From Bettongia penicillata ogilbyi (taxonomy: Eukaryota > Chordata > Mammalia > Diprotodontia > Potoroidae), in contig JAJHZJ010000575.1 of NCBI GenBank assembly GCA_023548195.1, positions 499,454-563,453 of the forward strand: a DNA stretch of 64,000 nt, written 5' to 3'. Made by a program: the position numbers and the translations under genes. Of this stretch, positions 20,496-31,110 are shown one piece after another (position 1 is the stretch's first letter; each line of letters opens with the position of its first letter). The notes below the pieces were generated by a model that had not been told where the DNA came from, did no database searches, and worked only from the letters and a program-made list of their open reading frames with translations.

Positions 20496-23380
20496 AGGGC
20501 CAAAATGACGTCACCATGATAAAGTCAAATTTCAGTGTGTCCAGATGTGGCTGATTGGAGCGAGAGGAGCTCAGAATGCTCTGCCACAGGTTGGGCACAG
20601 ATAGTCTGTGTGGATATTTACGGTGGAGATCCCAGATTTGCGCATCCTGCGTTTACTTTGTGCGTCCTGCGTTTACTTTGTGCTGACTCAATTCTGCTTT
20701 GCTCATAGAGCACAGCACCCTTTCTGATGTGGGCACACCATGCTGAGCGGTCCTGTGCCAGTGTCTCCCATGTTGCACAGTCAAATCCAGAGTTCTTGAG
20801 AGAGACCTTGAGAGTGTCATTGTATCGTTTCTTATGGCCACCATGTAATCGCCTGCCCCATGTGAGTTCTCCATAAAACAGTCTTTTTGGCAGCCGTACA
20901 TTTTGCATTCAAACCACAGTGGCCAGCCCATCAGAGATGCACTCTGGGAAGCATACTTTGAATAGCTGCAGTTCAACTCAAGCACAGGCTTCAGTATCTG
21001 CTACCTTATCCTGCCAGGTGATCCTCAGAATCTTCGTAAGACAGCTCAAATGGAAGCGATTCAGTTTCTTGGCATGGCGCTGGTAGACTGTCCATGTTTC
21101 ACAAGCACATAACAATAAGGTCAGCACAACAGCTCTGTAGACCTTCAGTTTGGTAGTCAGTCTAATACTTCTTCTCTCCCAAATTTTTCTTCAGAGCCTT
21201 CCAAACACTGAACTAACTCTGGCAATGTGTGCATCAACTACATTGTCAATGTGTATATTCCTAGAAAGTACACTACCAAGGTAAGTGAACTTATCCACAT
21301 GCATTCAAAACTTCTCCATTTGTTGTAACTGATGGTTCCACATATGGATAGTGTGGCGGTGGCTCATGGGGCACCTGTGTTTTCTTGGTGTTAATTACTA
21401 GGCCAAAATTAGCACAGGAAGCAGAGAATTGATCCATACCTTGTTGCATCTCAGCTTCAGAGGCTGCACTGAGTGCACAATCGTTTGCAAAGAGAAAATC
21501 ATGCACCAACACTCCCTCCACTTTGGTCTTGGTCTGCAGCCTTTTCAAATTGAAGAACTTGCCATCAGTATGGTAGTTGACCTTGATGCAGTGTTCACCC
21601 TCATCAACATGGCTGAAAGCATCATGCTTTTAAAAAGCATGGGAGCAAGGACACAGCCCTGTTTCACTCTGTTGGCGACTGAGAAGGCTTGAGAGCATTG
21701 TTCATTATCCAGAACCCAGGCAAATTTGCCATCATAAAATTGACATACAATATTGATGAACTTCTCTGAGCAACCAAATTTTGACATAATTTTCCATAAG
21801 CCCTCACAACTAACAGTGTCAAAGACCTTGGTCAGATCTACAAACATTGTGTACAGACCTCTGTTCTGCTCCTAGCATTTCTCCTGGAATTGTCAGGCAG
21901 CAAATACCATATCGACTGTTCCTCAGCCCTTTCTGAAGCCACACTGGCTCTCATGTACATGCCCATCTTCCAGGTGAAGGATCAGCTTATTGAGGACTCT
22001 AGCAAGAATTTTGCCAGCAGTGACTAAGAGAGAGATCTCCCTGTGATTGTCACAGGACAACCTATTCCCTTTACCTTTATGTACAATGGAGACATCCTTG
22101 AACTCCTGTGGGATAACCTCCTCTTGCCATATAACTTGGAAAATTTCATTCAGCTTTTGTATGAGCAATGGTCTCCCTACCTTGTAAATCTCAGCTGGAA
22201 TAGAATCAGTACCAGGTGCTTTGCCACACAAAAGGAGCCTAATGGCCCTCAAAACTTCTTCTTCAGTTGGAAGTTCAGCTAAGGAGGGATTGACTTCAAC
22301 CTGAGGTAAACAGTCAGTGGCCTCACCATTGATTGATGATGGTCTGTTGAGAACAGTATGGAAGTGTTCAGCCTACCTCTCTAGGATCATATCCTTATCA
22401 CTAATCTATGTCACTTCATCAGCACTGAGTAGTTGTGAGGCAACATAGGTTTTTGGTCCATAAATAGCTTTCAGGGAATCATAAGGGCCCTTTGGATTGT
22501 TACTATCAGCATAAAATTGAATTTCATCTGCTTTCTTACTGAACCAGAAATCCTGCATCTCCCTAAGCTTTGCTTGTACTTTGTTTTTGATGAAATTAAA
22601 TTCTGCCTTCTTAGAGGTGGATTAACTATCCTGCTGGTAAATCCTATGGAGTTCTCATCTTTCATGTAGCAGCTTCTGAATTTCCCCATCATTTTCATCA
22701 AACCAGTCTTGGTGTTTGTGAGTGTTCTGACTCAGATGAGCAAATGCAGGGCTGTACACTGAATCTCTGAACACCACCCACTCCTTTGCCATTCCACTGT
22801 TGTCAACTATGTGTTGGCTCAATTTTCCCTCCAAGTCAGTAACAAACTGTTCATGCTCAGAGAAGAGCTCTAATTTGTTGACATTAATTATTCTGGTACT
22901 CATTTTGCCTTGGGGGCAACACTTCTAATGAATGCAAATATTTAACTTGAAAAGGATAAGTCTATGATCAGTCCAGCACTCTGTACCACACATTGCCTTT
23001 GTCTCTCTCACGTCTTGTCTGTCTCTTCTCCTTACAATCACATAGGCTATTACATGCCTGTTTGCTGCGAGAGTGCATCCATGAAGCTTTATTGTGTTTA
23101 GGTAAATGGAAGATGGTGTTGGTGATGGGAAGGTCATGTGATGCACAAGTCTTCAGCGGTAAATTACCATTGCTGTTGCTGTTTTCAAATCTATTCCTCC
23201 CAAGACTCCCTGCCAACTCTGGTAGTCTGAGCCTACTCTAGCATTAAAGTCACACAGAATTAGAAGCTTGTCCTCCTTTGGCACATTGACGATAAGGTTC
23301 TCTAGGTCTTTGACTTCATCAGGGTTTGTCATTGTGGGAGCATAGGCATTGATGATGGTGGCATGGTGTATTCCTGTGAG
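20496..23380 (-). mobile_element. RTE-like non-LTR retrotransposon, 5' truncated
   Basis: Minus-strand LINE. In translation order: endonuclease C-terminal part (23216-22925: HGCTLAANRHVIAYVIVRRR, then CWTDHRLI), a linker, reverse transcriptase (22252-21291), and a C-terminal region (20985-20618: GELTWGRRLHGGHKKRYNDT, then TLAQDRSAW). RT motifs seen are GTDSIPAEIYK, FDTVSCEGLWKIM and VKQGCVLAP. The catalytic box reads FAND instead of F/YADD, so one aspartate is lost. Several frameshifts break the frame. The 3'UTR occupies about 20496-20640. The family is close to RTE/BovB-type LINEs; the exact clade is uncertain. Confidence 0.7.
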
Positions 23381-23385
23381 TTTTT

Positions 23386-25560
23386 CCTACTCCTCCCTTC
23401 ATTATTTAACATAGTTTTAGGAATGCTAGCAATAGCTATAAGATGAAAGAAATTAAAGACATAAAGAAGGGCAAAAAGGAGAAAACTGTCTCTATTTTTT
23501 GATAAAATGATGATTTGCCTAGAAAATGCTAAGGAGTCAGCAAAAAAGCTAGTTGAAAATAGCTTTAGCAAAAATTGCAGGCTATAAACTAAGCCAACAA
23601 AAATCAATGACATTTATAAATAATAATAATCTCCAATCTAAGAAGCAAAAACTGAAAAGGAAGTCCAACACAAAATAAATGCAAAATGCACAAAATATTT
23701 GAAAGTCAGTCTTCCAAAGTTCACTCAATGTTAGTACATTTGTACTAATACTGATAATATTTAATATAAATTCTAGACTTTAATAAGGGCCAAAATTTGA
23801 ATTACGAAGAGCCTGGACCTAATAGTCTCCTTTGTTTAGAGGATGCCTTTTGTCAAGCAAATGGGACTTCTTTACCAGACCCTTCTTCTAGCATCTTAGT
23901 GATAACAGAAAAACACAGATACCTTGGGTTATAATTTCAGCTTTGTCAACTCTGTTAAGATGCTACAACTTCAAAGGTCTGTTAGGACAGGATCTGTTAA
24001 TCTGGTGATGGGACTTCATTTTTTCCTTATCTTAAATCACAAAGGCATGCTATGGAAGGAAGATGCCTATAGCCTGGGATGATTAAACCCAATTGATGCC
24101 ACTTTGTCTACAATGTGTTTATCTAAGAGAACTCCTTCTTTCTGGCAAAATGTACTTAAGACAGTCAATTTCTGTACTGTCAGCCAGTTCTGATCCTGGC
24201 TGCACAGTGCTATGTAACCGTTGTCTTTATTGGGAATTGTTTAATTAATTAAATCATAAAATGTATGCAAATAGCCTGTTGCCTTTTCTCTAACCAAGTT
24301 TTCAAGTTAACAATACACACACAAAGTGTATATATTCATTTACAAAATAGTCCATAAGGAAAATGATGGACAATTTAAATAACTAGAGGAATATTCAATG
24401 TTCATGAATAAGTTGAACAATGTAATAAAAATGATCCCATTATGAAAATTAATTTACAAATTTAATGCCAATCCATAGATTTGATCAACTAAAAAAGGGA
24501 TACTTTACAGAGAGATAAAATAATTACAAAGTTAATCTGTTGAAAAAAAGATCTAGAATAGTAATGGAATAATTTAAAATATAAGAATGAATGAGGGAGA
24601 GAGCATTTTCAGACCTCAAATTATGTTATAAAACAACATTCGCTAAAATATTTGGCAATGGTTATAAAATAGAAAAAAGTATGTCAATTGTTCTATATGG
24701 AACAGAATAGGCTAGGAAAGGAAGAATCAAAATGAATCAAAATAAATCAAAATCATTAACCCAGTGATCAATATACTTAAAAACAAATTACCTAAGAAAG
24801 AACTCCTTATTTAATAAGAACTCCTAGGAAAACTGGAAAGCAGAAATTAGTCTTATACTCATATCTTCCATCACATTCCACAATAAATTGAAACTGCAAA
24901 TATGACCTGAATATTAAATACCAGACAAAAAGTTGAAGAGAAACAGATCATATATATGTTACAACAATGAATAAGAAATAAATTCTTAACATAACAAGAG
25001 CATAGAGACAATTACAAGAGATAATATAGTAAGTTTGATTACATGAAGTTGAAAACTTTTGCATAATAAAATTAGCCCATCTAGGATAAGACGAAAAATA
25101 GACACCTGGGGAAAATCTTTGTATCAGGTAGTCTGATTAAAGTTTGATATACAAGATATATTAGACAACTAAAAGAATTAAATAAGACCAGAAGCCTCTT
25201 AATTAGAACAATGGTCAAAAGATAACAAACAAGCAATTCCCCAAAGAAGAAATAACAGCCAAGTGAGAAAACGCTTCAAATCACTTCAGAAAAATGCACA
25301 TCAAAATAATATCCAATGGAGCAATTTGGTGAAGATAGATATGCTAATCCATTGTTGGTGAAACTATTAATTCGATCAACAATCTCAGAAAACAATTTGG
25401 AGTTATGCACAAAATAAAAAGTTCTTAGCTTTTGACTGGAAGATTCTACTGCTAGCAAATGTCCCAAAGTCAGTGAGAAAAAGAGAGGCTCCATATGCAT
25501 CAAAATATATATAGCAGTATTTTTGTGCCAGTAAAGAAGTAGAAACAAAGTGGATGTCTG
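23386..25560 (+). mobile_element. L1 ORF2 3' half, interrupted
   Basis: Continues the L1 seen at 20402. It has MLAIAI, then an RT catalytic-region remnant (SLFFDKMMICLENAKESAKKLVE, shown here only in part), then the thumb and C-terminal region, ending near VDVCQLGNI-type sequence. About 23750-24310 does not read as L1 and is probably another insertion. Many stops. Confidence 0.7.
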
Positions 25561-25645
25561 TCAGTTGGGGAATATTGTTATCTCTCTGCAGATGACATAT
25601 AATTCTTGATACATAACAGGCATTTAATAAATGTTTACTGACTGA
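25561..25645 (+). mobile_element. MIR/L2-type 3' tail
   Basis: ACATAACAGGCATTTAATAA followed by ATGTTTACTGACTGAC is the usual L2/MIR 3' end. Confidence 0.55.
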
Positions 25646-25840
25646 CTTTTATGTCTGATTGAAGTATAAAATAAACAAAAAGAATAGTAAAATCTAGATG
25701 TGAACATCATTCCTTTTGGAAAGAGAGGGAGGGAAAGGAGAAAATAAATCCTTCTACATTTTCCTCAATTTGCTTTATTCTTCTCAAGTTTCTAAAATCA
25801 TATTTGATAAATTCAAGATAAATTGTTTGTTGCCTAAATG

Positions 25841-26600
25841 TGTGGGATACAGCAACCCTTACTCAAATTAAATTCAGAGGCCTCTCAAAGTAGAAGGCAA
25901 AAAGGAATTTATTGCACTCTCGTGAGAAGGGGCACTTCCACAAGACGGTGGGTGGTGTCAGCAAGGGAGTGCCCCTGAGGGGAGCAGAGTACAGCACTAT
26001 ATAGTCCCTAACGTGGAAACCCACTAGCTTCTCTTTCCATTGGCTGGGAAACCAGACATGCAATGTAAGCATAGGAATCTACCCCAGAGACTAAGAACAC
26101 AGAAAGAATCATTGCTTACCAAAGAAGGTTTTTGTTACCAAATATAGAACTTAAGGGAAGAATGCTGATGTGACTTTAAGAGGTTGGTGAGGAAGAAGTG
26201 AAGGGGGCAGAGGCGGGGGGGGGGGGGGGGGGGGGGGGGGGTGTGTACAAACTGTACACCAGGTTGTCTGACCAGAACTTTGGTGGTTCTCCATCCTGGA
26301 GCATTTTATTTGCCTGAGGGAGATAGTTACTTTGGCTTTGGCAGGAAGGGTTTTTGTGGAATTCATGCCTAAAGGGTCTTTACTTAAGCTGATTTCACTC
26401 ACCAAAGTAGAGGTGTAGCTCTGGGCCTAGTCTGTCACCTTTACTGTACAATCTCTTTTTTTCAGTCCTCTCAGAGGTTCCCAAAGAGGGCAATACCTTC
26501 TCCTGGGGACTTGGAAATGAGGTGGAGAGAAGGGCTGTGGTGTGCTAGCCTCAGGTGCAATAGGGGATCATTGAATAAAAATAAAGGGGCAGTGGAAGTG
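25841..26600 (-). mobile_element. Solo LTR of an endogenous retrovirus, minus strand
   Basis: On the minus strand there is a TATA-like GACTATATAGTGCTGTAC, a pyrimidine/GC-rich stretch, a polyadenylation signal in GTGCAATAAATTCC about 100 bp on, and an end of the form CTGTATCCCACA. This is the U3-R-U5 layout of a gammaretrovirus-like LTR. No gag, pol or env sequence adjoins it. A run of 27 G (plus strand, 26215-26241) sits in the U3 part. The far boundary is approximate. Confidence 0.6.
26215..26241 (+). repeat. (G)27 homopolymer
   Basis: Twenty-seven consecutive G on the plus strand inside the LTR. Pure G runs this long are rare in mammalian DNA and are also prone to sequencing error. Quadruplex-capable. 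Confidence 0.9.
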
Positions 26601-27060
26601 CAGGGGTAAGGGCTCTGGGTACCCTGTTGAATTCTTGAATCTTCCCAGTTGATCAGGAATTTCTTGAGGCTATAATCCTTTCATTATCATTATACCCATT
26701 TCTCTGTTACCCTTAATCCAGTCAAGCCCACTATTGGGTTACTTCCCACCCTTGATCCTGTCAAAACCCCATTCTCTTGGTTCCTGGTCTCCAACCTCTA
26801 GTCACCTTGGCTTACTGACCACTTCCATCAAGATGTTTCCAAGACCCCATTCCTCCCATCACCCCAGGGACTACTTGGTCATTCCTAGATCCTTACCACA
26901 GTCTTGCACGTTGTCTGCAAGTCCATGCATTGGCAGAAATATGCGTGTCATTAGATTTGTTTACAGTAAAATACTATATGGTTATATAATGCAATATTGC
27001 ATCATCAAAATTTCAATACAGGAAAACCCCCACAAATTTACAATAAACTGTTAATTTAAG
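26601..27060. other. No gene recognised
   Basis: No repeat family or coding signature assigned. Confidence 0.4.
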
Positions 27061-27064
27061 GTGT

Positions 27065-27235
27065 GTCTTTAAAAAAATACATTTTTTTTTTTTGAAATGG
27101 TGCACATTTTAAAAAAAAAGCCATTAAAACGTTTAAAGAAATTAGATTTCCAATGGGGCACTGAGTAATTTTTTTTTGTTTTTTTGAAAAGGGGGAGGTA
27201 GGCCAAGTAAGTTTGGGAACCTCTGCCATAGATGT
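27065..27235. mobile_element. Possible hAT-type MITE
   Basis: AT-rich interior ending in GTTTGGGAACCTCTGCC, which resembles MER-type hAT termini (GTTTGGGAACCACTG). The left end is unclear. Confidence 0.35.
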
Positions 27236-27559
27236 TAAGGGGATTACTATCTACACCATTGCTGTGGTTGCTCAGCTAATTAAGTTCCTGGGCAAGGGTG
27301 AAGGATGTTTCCATCAACTGCTGCCACCACTCAGCCCATCTCAAAAACTGAAACTAAATCTCATGTCTAGTCACCTCAGCTCAAAGCTTTTCCTCAAAGT
27401 TCTGGTATTTTTTGGTGAAACAAAACCTCTTGAAATTCCATCATTCATTTCTCTATGTCCCTCAGACATTCCTACTACAGGGAACAAATAGAAATTTCTT
27501 CTTTCTCACTCAAGTCATTTTTCCTATCCATCATTCAAATTCTGTTGAGGTTTGAGGGG
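27236..27559. other. No gene recognised
   Basis: Pyrimidine-rich sequence partly resembling an L2 body; not assigned with confidence. Confidence 0.3.
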
Positions 27560-28020
27560 TGCTGGGAGACTCCAAAATACCAACATGCCAAGTCCTGCTC
27601 TAATGAATTCAACACAAGCTTTCTTAAAGCCAAAGATAAACAAAGCCTGTTAAAGATTCACCATACTGGGTTGACTCTTAAGGAACCTAAGTAATGCTTG
27701 TGTTCACAAGCCACCCAGATAGAATCTCAGCAACACAGAGTTCCAAGCTGGATTGAATCTGAAGGCCTTCATGGAGGCAAGATGGAACTTAAATACAGAA
27801 AAGACTGAGGGAAGCATCCAGGGTGGACAGGTAGTCTGGGGTCCTAGGGATGGTCTTGATAGATCAAACGCAGCAAGGATGCTAATGGGAGTGGCTAGTA
27901 ATAGGATCAAAGGGAAGAATATCAAAAGAATGTTAAATAGAAGATAGGGAGTATCTGGCCTGGAAGAAATGGAAGGGGAATCCAAGGAGCCCCTCCTCCC
28001 CCCCAAGGCCAGACTTTCCA
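27560..28020 (-). mobile_element. Solo LTR, family 2, copy 1
   Basis: Aligns along its length with 28693-29195. Shared phrases are AACATGCCA-GTCCTGCT, CTTCATGGAGGCAA and ATGGAACTTAAAT-CAGAAAA. Orientation is inferred from copy 2, which has a polyadenylation signal on the minus strand. No internal retroviral sequence lies between the two copies. Confidence 0.6.
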
Positions 28021-28079
28021 GGGCCCTTCACACAAATGTGATAAAAGTCCTCCTGATCCAAGGGGAAAAGCTCTTGACT

Positions 28080-28510
28080 TGGGCTTATACCCCATCAAAT
28101 TCTGTTTAGCATTTAAAACTCTTCAAAACCTGCTCTCTTCCTACTTTTCCAATATTAGACATTACTTCCCTCAACTTATTCTACATTCTAACCATATTGG
28201 CCTATTTGTTTGTCTTCACACATATGTCTGTTTCTCCTGTCTTTTTCTTTGCCATAGCTATCTCCCATGCCTGAAATTCACCTCATCTCCTCACCTGTCA
28301 GATATACTGCTTTCCTTTAAGACCCAACTCAATTGTCACCTTCTACATGAAGTCTTTCATACTCCAGAGACTAGCACTTTCCTACACACACTGTTGTCTA
28401 TTTATTTTGAATAGTTTTCCATATACTTATATACATTAACATCATCTCCCCTATTTGAATGTAAGCTCCTGGAGGTCAGGGGCTGTTTTGTTTTCATATT
28501 CATTTTTCCA
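28080..28510 (+). mobile_element. L2 LINE 3' end
   Basis: Ends with GAATGTAAGCTCCTGGAGGT-CAGGGGCTGTTTT, the L2 3'UTR signature, preceded by ORF2-derived text such as AAAACTCTTCAAAACCTGCTC. Confidence 0.75.
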
Positions 28511-28589
28511 GTCACTAATTTATAAATTATGGTTAAATGAATTTTTTAAATTATCATTCTCCATGAACTTAGTCCTAAATCTGGATTTT

Positions 28590-28692
28590 CATCCACTACT
28601 GATGAAGTGGATAGAGCATTGAGCTTGGAATCAGGAAGATTCATCTTCATGAGTTCAAATCCAGCCTCAGATAATTCCTGGCTTTGTAACTA
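28590..28692 (+). mobile_element. MAR1-like SINE, 5' half
   Basis: GTGGATAGAGCATTGAGCTT, GGAATCAGGAAGATTCATCT and GAGTTCAAATCCAGCCTCAG are the tRNA-derived A/B-box region of the common marsupial SINE. It is cut by the LTR at 28693 and resumes at 29196. Confidence 0.8.
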
Positions 28693-29195
28693 TTGAGATC
28701 TGAAACACCAACATGCCAGGTCCTGCTTGAATGAATTTGACCCAAGCCTTCTTAAAACCAAAGGAAAACAAAGTTTATTAGAGATTCACCCTATTGAGTC
28801 GACTCTTGAGGAGTCTAAGCATTTGTAGCGCTTGTTACAAGTGGGCCAGATAGAATCTCTGCTAGACAGAGTCAGAGCTAGATTAAATCTGAGCGCCTTC
28901 ATGGAGGCAAAATGGAACTTAAATGCAGAAAAAGACAGGGAAGATCTTGTCATGGTCTTGATGAGACTAAGGTATATGTAACCAATGGTGGGAGACAACT
29001 GGAGGCGATTGGGGGATATCAGACAATGGAGGGCTTGGGTAGGAAGCAGGTGGGACAATCGAGAGGTAACAAATTTGAGTACGAAAGGCTGGGTTAAATG
29101 GGGAGATTTGGGGAGAACTGGCTACAAATTTGAGTATGAAAGGCTTGGTTAAGTGGGGAAATTCAAGGGGGGGGTTCAAGGAGGTTCTGAGAGAC
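28693..29195 (-). mobile_element. Solo LTR, family 2, copy 2, inside a SINE
   Basis: Minus strand carries CTCTAATAAACTTTG (polyadenylation signal) and ends near GTTTCAGATCTCA. It lies exactly between the two halves of a MAR1-like SINE, so it inserted after that SINE. No coding domains. Confidence 0.65.
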
Positions 29196-29375
29196 TGAAC
29201 CCCATCATGACCTTGGGTAAGTTGCTCAACTCTGTTTACCTTAGTTCCTTATTTGTAAAATGAGCTGCAGATGGTAATGGCAAACAGGTCCAATAGTTCT
29301 GCTAATAAAACCCCAAGTGGTGTTACAAAGAGTCGGATGTGACTGAAAATGACTCAATGACAAGCAAAACTGGAA
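29196..29375 (+). mobile_element. MAR1-like SINE, 3' half
   Basis: Resumes with ATGACCTTGGGTAAGTTGCT and runs through AAATGAGCTGCAGATGGTAA, AAACCCCAAGTGGTGTTACA and AAGAGTCGGATGTGACTGAA, the diagnostic 3' part of this SINE. Confidence 0.8.
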
Positions 29376-29509
29376 TCAAAGAACTTCAGAGTTAGAAGGG
29401 CCTCAGAAAATTAATAGCAAATCTTTTAAATGCAGCCTATCACATATTTATTACACATGCGTTTGAAAAAATGCTGCTTCTCTCTTCCCCTTTCCTTTTC
29501 CTTTCCTTC

Positions 29510-29745
29510 TTCCCTGTCCTTGCATTTATATACTGCTTACTCTATGCTAAGTGCTTTACAGATGCTATCGTATTTGATTCTCACAACAACCTTAGAGGTA
29601 AGGTGCTATTGCTATCCCCATTTTATAGTTGAGAAACTTAGGCAAGAAAGGTTAGATGACCTGATCAAGATGGTTATTGCTAAGTGTTTGAGGTCAGATT
29701 TAAACTTAGGTTTCCTAATGTTAAGCCCAGTAATCTATTCATGAT
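29510..29745 (-). mobile_element. MIR/THER1 CORE-SINE
   Basis: Reverse complement of a long MIR-type SINE: tail (CTCTATGCTAAGTGCTTTAC), CORE (CTCACAACAACCTTAGAGGT, then CCCCATTTTATAGTTGAGAA) and head (CAGATTTAAACTTAGGTTTC). Confidence 0.8.
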
Positions 29746-29754
29746 AATAACTTA

Positions 29755-29865
29755 CATAGTTCATTTGCCAAGCAAGGAAGTGTCTGAGGTTAGATTTGAA
29801 CTCAGGTCATCCTAACACCAGGCTTAGCACTATCTGCTGGGCTACCAGTTTCTTGTCCCAGTCAT
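29755..29865 (-). mobile_element. MIR fragment
   Basis: GAGGTTAGATTTGAACTCAG-GTCATCC followed by TAGCACTATCTGCTGGGCTA is the reverse-complement SINE head. Confidence 0.7.
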
Positions 29866-29892
29866 AGCTATCTATCTCCACTTAACATAGCC

Positions 29893-30105
29893 ACCTTTTA
29901 TAAGGGGGTTTTTAACCTGGGGGCCATTAACTTGTTTTAAAAAAATTGATAGTAATTGTATTTCAGTATAATTGATTTCCTCTGTAATCTTATATATTAT
30001 ATTTTATGACTTTAAACACATTATTATTCCCAGAGGGGGTCCACAGTCTTCACTAGACTCACTGCCAAAGGAGTCCAGGACACAAAATAGGTTCAGCACC
30101 CTTTA
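29893..30105. mobile_element. MITE with GGGGTTCTTAACCTG-type ends
   Basis: Left end GGGGGTTTTTAACCTGGGGG and right end GACACAAAATAGGTTCAGCA form degenerate inverted termini. The interior ATTTCAGTATAATTGATTTC and GGGGGTCCACAGTCTTCACT is recognisable from mammalian non-autonomous DNA elements. A partial relative begins at about 30980. Confidence 0.6.
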
Positions 30106-30854
30106 CAGTGAGATGAGAAAACTGAAGGCTCGAGTGGCTATGTGACCTGAGTCTCATAGTTCATCTTTATGAAACAGATTTTTAAGTTATGTCATCATTT
30201 AAGGCATTTAGTCTGAGAATTGAAGGAATTTTCAGGTCCTAGATTCAAACTTCATCTACATTTACATTCACCCTTTCTACTATTGGGTAATTATGTTATT
30301 GAGTAATTAACCTACCCAGATCCTCCAGTTTTCTCATTATCAAAGTGTGTGTGTGGGTTTAACTGCATTAGACTCTAGGGCAACTTGGTTCCCAGTCTGT
30401 TCAACACAACCCCACCGCTTTTCTCCACTCTTCTCTGGGAAGGCTCCTTCTCTCTGTGCCCCAGGGTCAATTAGGACTGTTGCTGATGCTGATTGGCTGT
30501 CTCTCCCCCACTTCCCTATTAAAAGGGCTTCTGGGAGCGTGGCCTGTATGAGGGCAACAACCTTGAATGTTAGCACCACAGCTTTGATCCTGGGAGCTTC
30601 CAAGTGTGGACCTGAAGGTAGATGGCACTGTGGAATCACAAGTGGGGTTCATCCACTACTTGGGGTCTGGCTTTCTTTTCTTTTTTTATTACTTTGCCAA
30701 GTTGTGGGTGTCAGGTGGGAGCAAAAGGTGACTTTTGGACCCCTCCTCTTACCCAGCCAGTAGCTGTTCTTTCACTGGAAGGTAAGGGGGGAGGGGGTGG
30801 ACTTCCAAGTTTAGAGGGCATCTCCCTCATGGGTGGAAGAGTTTGACTGCTAAG
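30106..30854. other. No gene recognised
   Basis: A short MIR-like patch at 30106-30160, otherwise unassigned. The overlapping open frames at 30340-30760 on both strands show no family. Confidence 0.4.
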
Positions 30855-30962
30855 CTTATAAGCTCGTTGAGGACTGGAAATATTGCATTTTATGTCTTTG
30901 AGTCCCAGGATCCTGGCACAGTACTTCACGTTTAATAAATGCTTGCTTGCTTGAATGGCATA
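30855..30962 (+). mobile_element. L2 3'-end fragment
   Basis: AAGCTCGTTGAGGACTGG, then CCTGGCACAGTACTTCACG and TTTAATAAATGCTTGCTTGC is the L2 3' end. Confidence 0.75.
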
Positions 30963-30974
30963 GGTGGTATGGTA

Positions 30975-31110
30975 ACTTTAGGGGAATGGCCCTTAACCTG
31001 GAGTCCATGAAATTTTTAGAAAAAGAAATTGTTATTAAACATTTAAATGTAATTTATTAACTTGGTAATACAATACATTTTGTTTTCTTGTTATAAACAT
31101 GATCCATCGT
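30975..31110. mobile_element. Partial MITE related to 29893-30105
   Basis: GGCCCTTAACCTGGAGTCCA followed by TGAAATTTTTAGAAAAAGAA matches the left half of that element. The right end is absent. Confidence 0.5.

Noticed and set aside
27560..29195. A provirus with two LTRs
   Set aside because: The 0.7 kb between the LTRs is L2 and SINE sequence with no gag, pol or env, and the second LTR sits inside a SINE.
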